In this document: positions 1-5,788 of the stretch, piece by piece | Position numbering within the stretch: position 1 is the stretch's first letter | How the letters are laid out: every line of letters begins with the position of its first letter | NCBI GenBank assembly: GCA_017958765.1 | Contig: JAGDBY010000155.1 | Span: forward strand, 1 to 6,106 | Direction: 5' to 3' | From: Bacteroidales bacterium | GTDB lineage: Bacteria; Bacteroidota; Bacteroidia; Bacteroidales; UBA932 | DNA: 6,106 nucleotides | Position numbers and translations under genes: made by a program | The notes under the pieces: generated by a model | Database searches by the model: none | Told to the model about the DNA's origin: nothing | Seen by the model: only the letters and a program-made list of their open reading frames with translations

Positions 1-661
1 CAAAGAGAATATTATCTCCGCCATCGAGATAGCCGCAGCAGTCGACGCAGACCGTCACCCGAAGGTTCCTCAGGTGTGCATATTCTTTGAGAATCAGCTA
101 CTTCAGGGTAACAGGTCCAAGAAGTACAATGCCGAGAATTTCAAAGCGTTCATCTCCGCCAACTACCCTGTTCTGGCCGACGTCGGCATCCATATCAAAT
201 TCAACGACAACGCTATCCACCACCCTAAAAAATGGGGCAAGCCGCTGGTTGTCAACGACCGCCTCTCAACCGACGTGGCAGTGCTGAAGCTCTTCCCGGG
301 CATCAGCAGGGAGTATGTCGATGCGGTGATAGGGACTGCGAATCTGAGAGCCCTGATTCTGGAAACTTTCGGTTCCGGCAACGCCCCTACCTCTGAATGG
401 TTCATCAAGACCGTAAAGGAGTGCACCGACAGGGGGATCATAGTTCTCAACGTCACCCAGTGCAACACCGGCTCGGTGGATATGAATTCCTACGCTAACG
501 GAATGGCCCTCAAAGAGGTCGGCGTAATCAGCGGATATGACATCACAATCGAGTCCGCAATCACCAAACTGTATGTCCTGCTCGGCAAATACAAAGACAA
601 CCGAGAGGTCAAAAGAGAGTTTGAAGAGAATATTAGTGGAGAATTCTCAAAAAATAATTAG
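1..661 (+). CDS. ansA: Type I (cytoplasmic) L-asparaginase, 5' end missing
   Basis: The enzyme hydrolyses L-asparagine to aspartate and ammonia. The reading frame is open from base 2 to the TAG at 659-661, giving 219 residues, so the start lies outside the window. The visible part opens with ENIISAIEIAAAVDADRHP, followed by FFENQLLQGNRSKKYNAENF and, near the C-terminus, VLNVTQCNTGSVDMNSYANG and a segment ending in TIESAITKLYVLLGKY. These match the middle and C-terminal domain of E. coli AnsA-type enzymes, including the substrate-proximal RGNR-like loop (here QGNR). The family is usually about 340 residues, so roughly 120 are missing. They include both catalytic threonine motifs (TGGT and the GTDT region), so activity cannot be judged here. 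No signal peptide can be assessed, but the sequence resembles the cytoplasmic type I form rather than the periplasmic type II. No clear terminator follows. Confidence 0.93.
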   Translation, partial: KENIISAIEIAAAVDADRHPKVPQVCIFFENQLLQGNRSKKYNAENFKAFISANYPVLADVGIHIKFNDNAIHHPKKWGKPLVVNDRLSTDVAVLKLFPGISREYVDAVIGTANLRALILETFGSGNAPTSEWFIKTVKECTDRGIIVLNVTQCNTGSVDMNSYANGMALKEVGVISGYDITIESAITKLYVLLGKYKDNREVKREFEENISGEFSKNN

Positions 662-779
662 TTAATTAAAAAAATAGTGCTTAAATTGCGCATTATTTTG
701 AGCGCACGACTGCGCCCAAATATAAAAACCCTAATTGACAACTATTTAATACATTGTTTAATAATTAATTCAAAAAAGT
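662..779 (+). promoter_or_regulatory. Intergenic region, likely promoter of the exbB operon
   Basis: This 118-base AT-rich gap separates the asparaginase gene from exbB and is the only sizeable gap before the tightly packed exb operon, so the operon promoter is expected here. TTATTTTG at 693-700 matches the Bacteroidota -7 consensus TAnnTTTG at seven of eight positions, but I see no convincing -33 TTTG at the usual distance. A second candidate is TTGACA at 735-740 with TTTAAT at 757-762 (16-base spacer). It resembles the E. coli sigma-70 consensus, which is not the usual form in this phylum. No Shine-Dalgarno sequence precedes the exbB start; the last bases are A-rich. The presence of a promoter is inferred from position, and its exact site is unresolved. 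Confidence 0.45.
697..720. repeat. Imperfect inverted repeat upstream of exbB
   Basis: The arms are TTTG-A-GCGCA (697-706) and TGCGC-C-CAAA (711-720) around a four-base CGAC loop: nine pairs with one A-C mismatch. A further copy of GCGCA lies at 688-692, inside the palindrome TGCGCA (687-692), 14 bases before the copy at 702-706. There is no T tract after the hairpin on either strand, so it is not a standard intrinsic terminator. It could be a regulator-binding site or the folded end of the asparaginase transcript. Confidence 0.5.
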
Positions 780-1565
780 ATGAAAAAAATTTTCATGTTT
801 TTGGCAGTTATCGGCATTTTGACCGTTTCTGCTCAATTCCAATCAGCAAATGCTCAAGACGGGTCAGCTACTACAGCTACTGAGGTCGTTGCTAGTGACA
901 GCGCTACAGACTGGACAGCAGCAGGTAAAAGCGATGAGCCTATTCACCAACAACTGAAAGCTAAATTCATTGAGGGTGGTCCTGGTTTCATGTCATTGAT
1001 TTTCCTCTGCCTTATCCTCGGTTTGGCAATCGCTATTGAGAGAATCATTACTTTGAGCCTTGCACAAGTTAACACCAAACCTCTTCTCGAGGGTGTGGAA
1101 GAAGCTCTGAAGAATAATGACATCGAAGGTGCTAAAGAAATTTGCCGCAACACTCGCGGTCCTGTAGCAAGCATTTTCTATCAAGGTCTTCTCCGTATGG
1201 ACCAAGGCGTTGAAAGTATTGAAAAAGCAGTTGTTTCTTACGGTTCAGTTCAAATGGGCCAATTGGAAAGCGGTCTTTCTTGGATTTCATTGTTTATCGC
1301 TATCGCTCCTATGTTGGGATTCATGGGAACCGTTATCGGTTTGATCCAAGCATTCGATGCTATTGAGATTGCCGGTGATATTTCTCCAAACCTTGTAGCA
1401 GGTGGTATGAAGGTTGCGTTGATCACTACCGTAGGTGGTTTGATCGTAGCTATCATTCTTCAATTGTTCTACAACTACATCGTTTCAAAGATCGAGACAA
1501 TCGTTACTTCAATGGAAGATGCATCTATCTCTCTGTTGGACATCTTGGTTAAATATCAAAAGTAA
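780..1565 (+). CDS. exbB: ExbB/TolQ/MotA-family proton channel protein
   Basis: This is the inner-membrane stator subunit that, with ExbD, uses the proton gradient to energise TonB. Residues 1-25 look like a cleavable signal peptide (hydrophobic stretch, then SANA before Q26), followed by about 40 Ser/Thr/Ala-rich residues expected in the periplasm. The ExbB core has helix 1 at about 69-90 (ending AIERII), a long cytoplasmic section, helix 2 at about 168-192 with APMLGFMGTVIGL, and helix 3 at about 207-231 with ALITTVGGLIVAI. T184 and T217 align with the channel-lining Thr148 and Thr181 of E. coli ExbB. At 261 residues it is slightly longer than E. coli ExbB (244). It is the first gene of a four-gene operon, with 7 bases before the next start. 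TolQ is the alternative name in the same family, but two ExbD genes downstream and a TonB gene nearby favour ExbB. No Shine-Dalgarno sequence is seen. Confidence 0.93.
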   Translation: MKKIFMFLAVIGILTVSAQFQSANAQDGSATTATEVVASDSATDWTAAGKSDEPIHQQLKAKFIEGGPGFMSLIFLCLILGLAIAIERIITLSLAQVNTKPLLEGVEEALKNNDIEGAKEICRNTRGPVASIFYQGLLRMDQGVESIEKAVVSYGSVQMGQLESGLSWISLFIAIAPMLGFMGTVIGLIQAFDAIEIAGDISPNLVAGGMKVALITTVGGLIVAIILQLFYNYIVSKIETIVTSMEDASISLLDILVKYQK

Positions 1566-1572
1566 TTAAAGC

Positions 1573-1992
1573 ATGAAGAAACTTCCTAAAATAATTGAGT
1601 TGGTACTCCTAGTACTTTCAGTTGTTGTGATCGTTGCTTTCTTCGTGATGCCTCACGCAGTCACTACCGATCCGGCTATTGAAATGTATCTGTACTGGGC
1701 ATACTTCCTCGTTGCATTGTCAGTAGTGGTATTGCTGGGATTTCTTTTGGTTAAGACCTTTAGCTCAAAGAAAGGCATTATCAGACTGCTTGCTTTGCTC
1801 GTAGGAATTGTTGTTCTGGTCGGAGTATCGTTCCTCCTTTCTAAAGGCGGAGACATCCCTACTTCAGTGGCATACACTGAACAGACATCAAAATTCTGCG
1901 ATACAGCACTCCATATGTTATACATCATGTTGGGTGCAGCTGTCGTAGCTCTATTCGGCACTGCTGTATTTAACGCTATTAGAAACAGATAA
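1573..1992 (+). CDS. Small four-helix membrane protein of the exb operon, function unknown
   Basis: I do not recognise a characterised function. The 139-residue product is almost entirely hydrophobic, with four likely transmembrane helices at about 7-27, 39-61, 69-90 and 109-134. The ends are basic (MKKLPK and NAIRNR), and a short polar loop with SSKKG (64-68) links helices 2 and 3. By the positive-inside rule, both termini and the 61-68 loop should be cytoplasmic. The two outer loops, about 28-38 (HAVTTDPAIEM) and 91-108 (with GGDIPTSVAYTEQTSK), should then be periplasmic. It starts 7 bases after exbB and ends 11 bases before exbD1, with no Shine-Dalgarno sequence. From memory, similar small proteins occur at this place in other Bacteroidota exbB-exbD operons. 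That suggests an accessory subunit or assembly factor of the motor, but this is inference from position. Confidence 0.85.
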   Translation: MKKLPKIIELVLLVLSVVVIVAFFVMPHAVTTDPAIEMYLYWAYFLVALSVVVLLGFLLVKTFSSKKGIIRLLALLVGIVVLVGVSFLLSKGGDIPTSVAYTEQTSKFCDTALHMLYIMLGAAVVALFGTAVFNAIRNR

Positions 1993-2003
1993 TTTAGATT
2001 AAC

Positions 2004-2582
2004 ATGGCATCAAAAAAGACTCCGGAAATTAACGGTGGATCAATGGCGGATATCTCTTTCATTGTATTGGTATTCTTCTTGATGGTTTCCACTATGGACC
2101 AGGAAAAAGGTCTGTCACGTCGTCTCCCTCCTATGCCTGCAGAGGATCAGAAGGTAGAGGACCAGAAGGTTAACCGTCGTAATATCATCATTGTGAGAAT
2201 CAATATCAACGACCGTATCTTCGCCGGTAACGAGCCGATAGATGTCAGCCAACTGAAGGACAAGATCAAAGAGTTCCTCACCAACCCTATGGAAGACCCT
2301 AATCTTCCTGAGAAAGAGGTTAAGGAAATCGAAGGATTCGGTCCATATCCTGTTTCAAAAGGTGTTATTTCACTCCAAAACGACCGTGGTACTACATATA
2401 GCAAGTACATAGAGGTTCAGAACGAGTTGGTTAAAGCTATCAACGAGATCCGTGACGACTTCTCTATGGCTAACTATGGCAAGAAATATGACAAGCTTGA
2501 TGAAGACAAGCAAGCCATTGTCCGTGAGTGTATACCACAACAGATTTCAGAAGCAGAGCCTAAAGACATCAACAAGAAATAA
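2004..2582 (+). CDS. exbD: ExbD-family motor protein 1
   Basis: ExbD sits inside the ExbB pentamer and couples proton flow to TonB. This 192-residue protein has a short cytoplasmic tail, then one transmembrane helix at about 15-31 (MADISFIVLVFFLMVSTM). D16 is at its start, equivalent to the essential proton-carrying Asp25 of E. coli ExbD. A short LPP motif follows (41-43), as in many ExbD proteins, then a periplasmic domain. The β-strand at 60-68 (NIIIVRINI) and the helix at about 136-151 fit the ExbD fold. It is some 50 residues longer than E. coli ExbD (141) because of an insert at about 94-133 and a charged tail after about residue 155. A near-perfect tandem EDQKV repeat lies at 47-56. It is paired with a second, divergent ExbD immediately downstream. 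Confidence 0.92.
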   Translation: MASKKTPEINGGSMADISFIVLVFFLMVSTMDQEKGLSRRLPPMPAEDQKVEDQKVNRRNIIIVRININDRIFAGNEPIDVSQLKDKIKEFLTNPMEDPNLPEKEVKEIEGFGPYPVSKGVISLQNDRGTTYSKYIEVQNELVKAINEIRDDFSMANYGKKYDKLDEDKQAIVRECIPQQISEAEPKDINKK

Positions 2583-2587
2583 GGAGG
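2583..2587 (+). promoter_or_regulatory. Strong Shine-Dalgarno sequence of exbD2
   Basis: GGAGG lies 6 bases before the ATG at 2594. With the preceding AA of the exbD1 TAA stop it makes AAGGAGG, so the stop codon and ribosome binding site overlap. It is the only strong Shine-Dalgarno site I find in front of a gene in this window. It supports the choice of start and suggests that exbD2 is translated efficiently by ribosomes finishing exbD1. Confidence 0.75.
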
Positions 2588-2593
2588 ATCAGT

Positions 2594-3049
2594 ATGGCTA
2601 CATTTAGAAAAAGCGGTTCAAAAGAAGTTCCTGCAATCAAGACTTCTTCTCTTCCAGACATCGTGTTTATGATTTTGATGTTCTTTATGGTGTCAACAAG
2701 TATGCGTCAGTCAGACCGTCTTGTTAAAGTTACACTTCCGCAAGCATCAGAAATCGTAAAATTGGAAAGAAAAGACCTGTCATCATATATTTATGTCGGC
2801 ACTCCTATGGAGCAGTACAGAGATAAATATGGTACAGACAGTCGTATTCAATTGAATGATTCTTTCCGTACTGTAGATGAAATTCGTGACTTTGTGGCTG
2901 CAGAGCGTGAAAACCTCAGCGAGGCTGACCGCCCATTCATGACAGTATCTATCAAAGCTGACCAGGACACCCGTATGGGTATCATCACTGATATCAAACA
3001 GGAGCTCCGTCGTTGCTCAGCGTTGAAGATAATGTACGGTGCAAGATAA
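2594..3049 (+). CDS. exbD: ExbD-family motor protein 2
   Basis: This second ExbD has 151 residues, close to the 141 of E. coli ExbD. The cytoplasmic tail (1-20) is basic and ends KTSSLPD. The transmembrane helix runs from about 22 to 37 (DIVFMILMFFMVSTSM), and D22 takes the place of the essential Asp25. The periplasmic part begins with VKVTLPQASEI, the usual ExbD lead-in, and ends with a strand-helix-strand unit (MTVSIKADQDTRMGIITDIK and then ALKIMYGAR). It clearly differs from ExbD1, so the pair is not a recent duplication. E. coli ExbB motors contain two ExbD copies in one pentamer, so this pair may form a heterodimer, which is inference. A strong terminator follows 23 bases after the stop, making it the last gene of the operon proper. 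Confidence 0.92.
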   Translation: MATFRKSGSKEVPAIKTSSLPDIVFMILMFFMVSTSMRQSDRLVKVTLPQASEIVKLERKDLSSYIYVGTPMEQYRDKYGTDSRIQLNDSFRTVDEIRDFVAAERENLSEADRPFMTVSIKADQDTRMGIITDIKQELRRCSALKIMYGAR

Positions 3050-3065
3050 GTCACTCTATACAAAT

Positions 3066-3097
3066 AAAAAGAGGGGAGTTCTGCTCCCCTTTTTTTA
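3066..3097 (+). terminator. Intrinsic terminator after exbD2
   Basis: The stem is GGGGAG (3073-3078) and CTCCCC (3084-3089) with loop TTCTG, followed by eight T (3090-3097). The A-rich stretch before the stem can pair with the T tract and lengthen it. This is a textbook Rho-independent terminator on the + strand. The downstream phosphatase start is only 15 bases after the T tract. Confidence 0.9.
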
Positions 3098-3112
3098 ATT
3101 AACTGTGATAAA

Positions 3113-4360
3113 ATGAAAAGATTATTTAAAGGATTAGCACTATCAGTTCTGATAACCGTTCTCGTAGCAGGATGCTGCAACAAAGAGAAACATGCTAAAT
3201 ACGTGTTCCTGTTCATAGGTGACGGTATGGGATTCTCTCACGTTTCCCTCACCGAAGCGTACAAGGCATTTCACGAGACCGGCACATTCGGCAGCCTTCC
3301 GCTGACATTCACTCAGTTCCCTGTTTTGGGCATGGCTACCACCTACTCTGCCAGCAACGCTATCACCTGTTCTTCTGCAGCGGGCACAGCTCTTTCAACC
3401 GGTACTAAAACTAAAAACTATCTGTTGGGAGTGGATCCTGATTCATGCGCCCTGACATCCATCTCTTACAAGATTCACGATGCAGGATACAAGGTCGGAA
3501 TTATGACTACCGTAAATATCGACCACGCCACCCCGGGAGCATTCTACGGACACGAGACCTATAGAAACAACTACTATAACATCGGTGCAGAGCTTTCACA
3601 GACAGGTTTTGAATTCTTCGCCGGCGGAGATTTCGCTCAGCCTAACGGAGAAAAAGGCGATCAGAAGTCTCTCTTCGAACTGACTGAAGAGGCGGGTTAT
3701 ACCATCTCTCGCGGTCTCGAGGAGTTCCAGGTTAACAAAGGAACAAATGACAAGCACCTGTTGCTGTCACCTGTAAGACCGGGCCTTGAAACTACTTCTG
3801 AGAGAGAGACCGTTCCTTACGTTATCGACAGAAAAGACGGCGATCTGACCCTTGCATCTATAGTCAATGCGGCTATCGAGGTTCTCAACAACCAGAAGGG
3901 CTTCTTTATGATGGCTGAGGGCGGCAAGATCGACGGGGCTGCTCACAAAAACGAAGTTGTAAGCACTATTTTCGAGACTCTCGATATGGACGAGGCTGTT
4001 GCGGTAGCTTTCGAATTCTACAAACAGCATCCTGACGAGACTCTGATTGTAGTTACTGCAGACCACGAGACCGGCGGTGTATCTCTCGGCGCAAGAAGCG
4101 GCTATGTTTACAGCCTGAACAACGTCGACAGCATCGTCGAGGCAGTTGCCTCAGGAGAAAGCGAGTACGTAGCAGGTGAGAAGACTGACGCAAGCGATGC
4201 TGCATCTACAAGGGACCGCATCGGCTGGACTACAACTTCTCACACAGGCGGAGCAGTTCCGGTATGGTCAGTGGGCGTCGGCAGCGAAAAATTTGCCGGA
4301 CGTATGGACAATACCGACATTCCGAAACGTATCTGCGAAATTATGGGAGTTCAGTTCTAG
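3113..4360 (+). CDS. Alkaline phosphatase, predicted lipoprotein
   Basis: This PhoA-superfamily phosphomonoesterase releases phosphate from organic esters outside the cytoplasm. Residues 1-21 form a lipoprotein signal (basic MKRLFK, hydrophobic core, lipobox VAGC with C21). The active-site residues can be mapped on E. coli PhoA. D37 in IGDGMG corresponds to Asp51, and S87 in TCSSAAGTALSTGTKT to the nucleophile Ser102. H138 and T140 in DHATPGAF sit at 153 and 155, and R151 at Arg166. E269, D274 and H278 in AEGGKIDGAAH match Glu322, Asp327 and His331. D317 and H318 in TADHETGG match Asp369 and His370, and H377 in SHTGG matches His412. All zinc ligands are therefore present and the 415-residue length is normal. 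Position 101 is Cys86 instead of Asp, 153 is His as in mammalian enzymes, and 328 is Gly275. After the lipid-bearing cysteine comes CNKEKH, without the acidic run used as a surface export signal in this phylum, so a periplasm-facing location is more likely. The natural substrate is unknown. Confidence 0.93.
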   Translation: MKRLFKGLALSVLITVLVAGCCNKEKHAKYVFLFIGDGMGFSHVSLTEAYKAFHETGTFGSLPLTFTQFPVLGMATTYSASNAITCSSAAGTALSTGTKTKNYLLGVDPDSCALTSISYKIHDAGYKVGIMTTVNIDHATPGAFYGHETYRNNYYNIGAELSQTGFEFFAGGDFAQPNGEKGDQKSLFELTEEAGYTISRGLEEFQVNKGTNDKHLLLSPVRPGLETTSERETVPYVIDRKDGDLTLASIVNAAIEVLNNQKGFFMMAEGGKIDGAAHKNEVVSTIFETLDMDEAVAVAFEFYKQHPDETLIVVTADHETGGVSLGARSGYVYSLNNVDSIVEAVASGESEYVAGEKTDASDAASTRDRIGWTTTSHTGGAVPVWSVGVGSEKFAGRMDNTDIPKRICEIMGVQF

Positions 4361-4377
4361 AGAACTTCTCGGACATT

Positions 4378-4410
4378 AAAAAACCGGTAACTGACGTTAT
4401 CGGTTTTTTT
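4378..4410. terminator. Bidirectional intrinsic terminator between convergent genes
   Basis: The stem is CCGGTAAC (4384-4391) and GTTATCGG (4396-4403), eight pairs including one G-U on the + strand transcript, with loop TGAC. Six A precede it (4378-4383) and seven T follow (4404-4410), so transcripts from either side end in a U tract. It serves the phosphatase gene on the + strand and tonB on the minus strand. The tonB TAA stop (4409-4411) overlaps the edge of the T tract by two bases. Confidence 0.9.
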
Positions 4411-5146
4411 ATCTCCTCTGCCCGATAAACCGGTAGACTATCTCGCCGGTCTGGGCTTTCGGTGCGGATGTGGAAGCTGTGAATCTGGATCGCTTGGCGG
4501 CATCCAAGGCATATTCCTGAAGGGATGTATTCTTGGTGGAAACAGATTCTATCACCTTTGCGTCCACCACCCTTCCGGAATTATTGACTGAGATTGTCAC
4601 TGAGACATCCCCTGACTCGTAACCTTTGTAAGCCGGAACCGACAGGTGGGTAGCCTCTCTCCATTCCAGTCTGTAGGAGATTACAGCAGGGCCTGTGTAG
4701 ACCGGCTCCTCCTTCTCCTGTTTATCGCTCCTGAGAGATGCCTCGAAAGCCTCGTCCGCAGCATCCAGAGCATTAGCCCTGTCCCTTGCCGCATCAAGCT
4801 TCCGCTGAAGGTCGCGGGCATCGTCATATACCTGAGCCGGATTGGCGTTGCGGTCGTCTTTCAGCTGACGGTCCGCATTTACGGCCACATTCCTTATCTC
4901 GCTGTTATTTCTGGCTGCCGAAAGAAGGGCGTCCACCTCTGCGCTGACCATCTGCTTGAACTGTTTCTGCTCTTCAATCTTCTCCAATTCTTCCTGCTTG
5001 GTGAAATCGAGTACGAAAGAGCTCTCCTGCCTGATTGACGTTCCTATTGAGGCTATCAACAGGATTATCAGAATAGACAGGTGAAAAATCAAAGTAGAAT
5101 AGAACCCTACTTTATTCTCTTCCTTTTTGAACTCGAAGAATTTCAT
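4409..5146 (-). CDS. tonB: TonB-family energy transducer
   Basis: TonB carries energy from the ExbB-ExbD motor across the periplasm to TonB-dependent outer-membrane receptors. The 245-residue product has a short charged cytoplasmic tail and one membrane anchor at about 13-35. Within the anchor, T18-LIF-H22 matches the Ser16-xxx-His20 motif of E. coli TonB, whose histidine is essential. A long charged, probably helical linker (about 39-150) follows. The C-terminal domain covers about 169-245, with SVPAYKGYESGDVSVTIS, then NSGRVVDAKVIES, and YALDAAKRSRF; this is the TonB C-terminal pattern. The linker has very few prolines, unlike the Pro-Glu/Pro-Lys rod of E. coli TonB, so a TolA-like role cannot be fully excluded. 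Its ATG directly abuts the udk TAG stop, which suggests cotranscription and coupled translation with udk. It converges on the phosphatase, with the exb operon beyond. Confidence 0.88.
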   Translation of the reverse strand: MKFFEFKKEENKVGFYSTLIFHLSILIILLIASIGTSIRQESSFVLDFTKQEELEKIEEQKQFKQMVSAEVDALLSAARNNSEIRNVAVNADRQLKDDRNANPAQVYDDARDLQRKLDAARDRANALDAADEAFEASLRSDKQEKEEPVYTGPAVISYRLEWREATHLSVPAYKGYESGDVSVTISVNNSGRVVDAKVIESVSTKNTSLQEYALDAAKRSRFTASTSAPKAQTGEIVYRFIGQRR

Positions 5147-5776
5147 CTATTGCTTAGGCCAGTTCTTCTCTTTGAGGGCCTTCTCTATAGTTGCAGTCAA
5201 AATGTTGATACCCACGTGGTTGTTTCCACCCTGCGGGATGATTATATCGGCATCACGCTTACGGGGCTCGATGAAAATATGAAACATCGGCTTGACGGTC
5301 TTGGTGTATCTCTCAATAACCCAGTCCACATCTTTTCCCCTCTCGTGAATGTCTCTCTGGATGATTCTCATCAAACGGTCGTCATCATCGGCATCTACAA
5401 AAACTTTGATGTCAAACTCATCCAGCAGCTCTTTGCAGCAGAAGATCAGGATTCCTTCAACTATCACTACATCTGCAGGCTCAACGTGTATCGTCTCTTC
5501 TTTCGATCTGGAGCAGGTCAGGTATGAGTAGATAGGCTCTTCTATGGCCTTGCCCGCCTTCAGATCTCTCAGTTGCTGAACCAGAAGCTGAAAATCGATA
5601 GCATCGGGGTGGTCGAAGTTCATCACCCTTTTTTCATCCTCGGAAAGATTGCTGCAGTCCTTATAGTAAGAATCCTGGGAAAGGACCGCTACATTCTCGT
5701 GGATAGCCTTGATAATCTTCTTGACTACTGTAGTTTTTCCGGAGCCTGAGCCGCCGGCGATACCGATTATTACCAT
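5147..5776 (-). CDS. udk: Uridine kinase
   Basis: This cytoplasmic enzyme phosphorylates uridine (and cytidine) to UMP or CMP in pyrimidine salvage. All family signatures are present in 209 residues, the normal length. The P-loop GGSGSGKTT is at 8-16. QDSYYKD (34-40), with the probable catalytic Asp35, is followed by FDHPDAID (54-61). The nucleoside-binding PIYSYLTCSR is at 81-90, the EGILIF strand at 107-112, DRLMRIIQRDIHERG at 133-147, and a C-terminal FIEPRKRDADIIIPQGGNN. The ATG at 5776-5774 places the P-loop at its usual distance from the N-terminus. Twelve bases separate it from the asnS stop upstream, and it abuts the tonB start downstream. Coupling of a salvage enzyme with tonB is probably just operon packing. 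It is intact here, while a fragment of a different uridine kinase lies at the window edge. Confidence 0.96.
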   Translation of the reverse strand: MVIIGIAGGSGSGKTTVVKKIIKAIHENVAVLSQDSYYKDCSNLSEDEKRVMNFDHPDAIDFQLLVQQLRDLKAGKAIEEPIYSYLTCSRSKEETIHVEPADVVIVEGILIFCCKELLDEFDIKVFVDADDDDRLMRIIQRDIHERGKDVDWVIERYTKTVKPMFHIFIEPRKRDADIIIPQGGNNHVGINILTATIEKALKEKNWPKQ

Positions 5777-5788
5777 ATTGATTATAGT

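Noticed and set aside
74..661. GTG at 74 as the true start of the asparaginase
   Set aside because: The frame is open upstream to base 2, and those residues (NIISAIEIAAAV...) are conserved asparaginase sequence, so the gene is truncated by the window rather than short.
735..762. TTGACA and TTTAAT as a certain sigma-70 promoter for exbB
   Set aside because: The match is good for E. coli, but Bacteroidota primary sigma factors use a different consensus and the region is AT-rich, so such boxes arise by chance. It is kept only as a candidate.
4353..4366. Inverted repeat AGTTCT-AG-AGAACT across the phosphatase stop codon
   Set aside because: It is six pairs with a two-base loop and no T tract, too tight to fold well. 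The real terminator follows at 4378-4410, so this is probably chance.
5081..5527. Long open frame on the + strand, opposite udk and the start of tonB
   Set aside because: It lies antisense to two genes with full family signatures, has no recognisable domain and no start signal. It is a shadow of their codon use.
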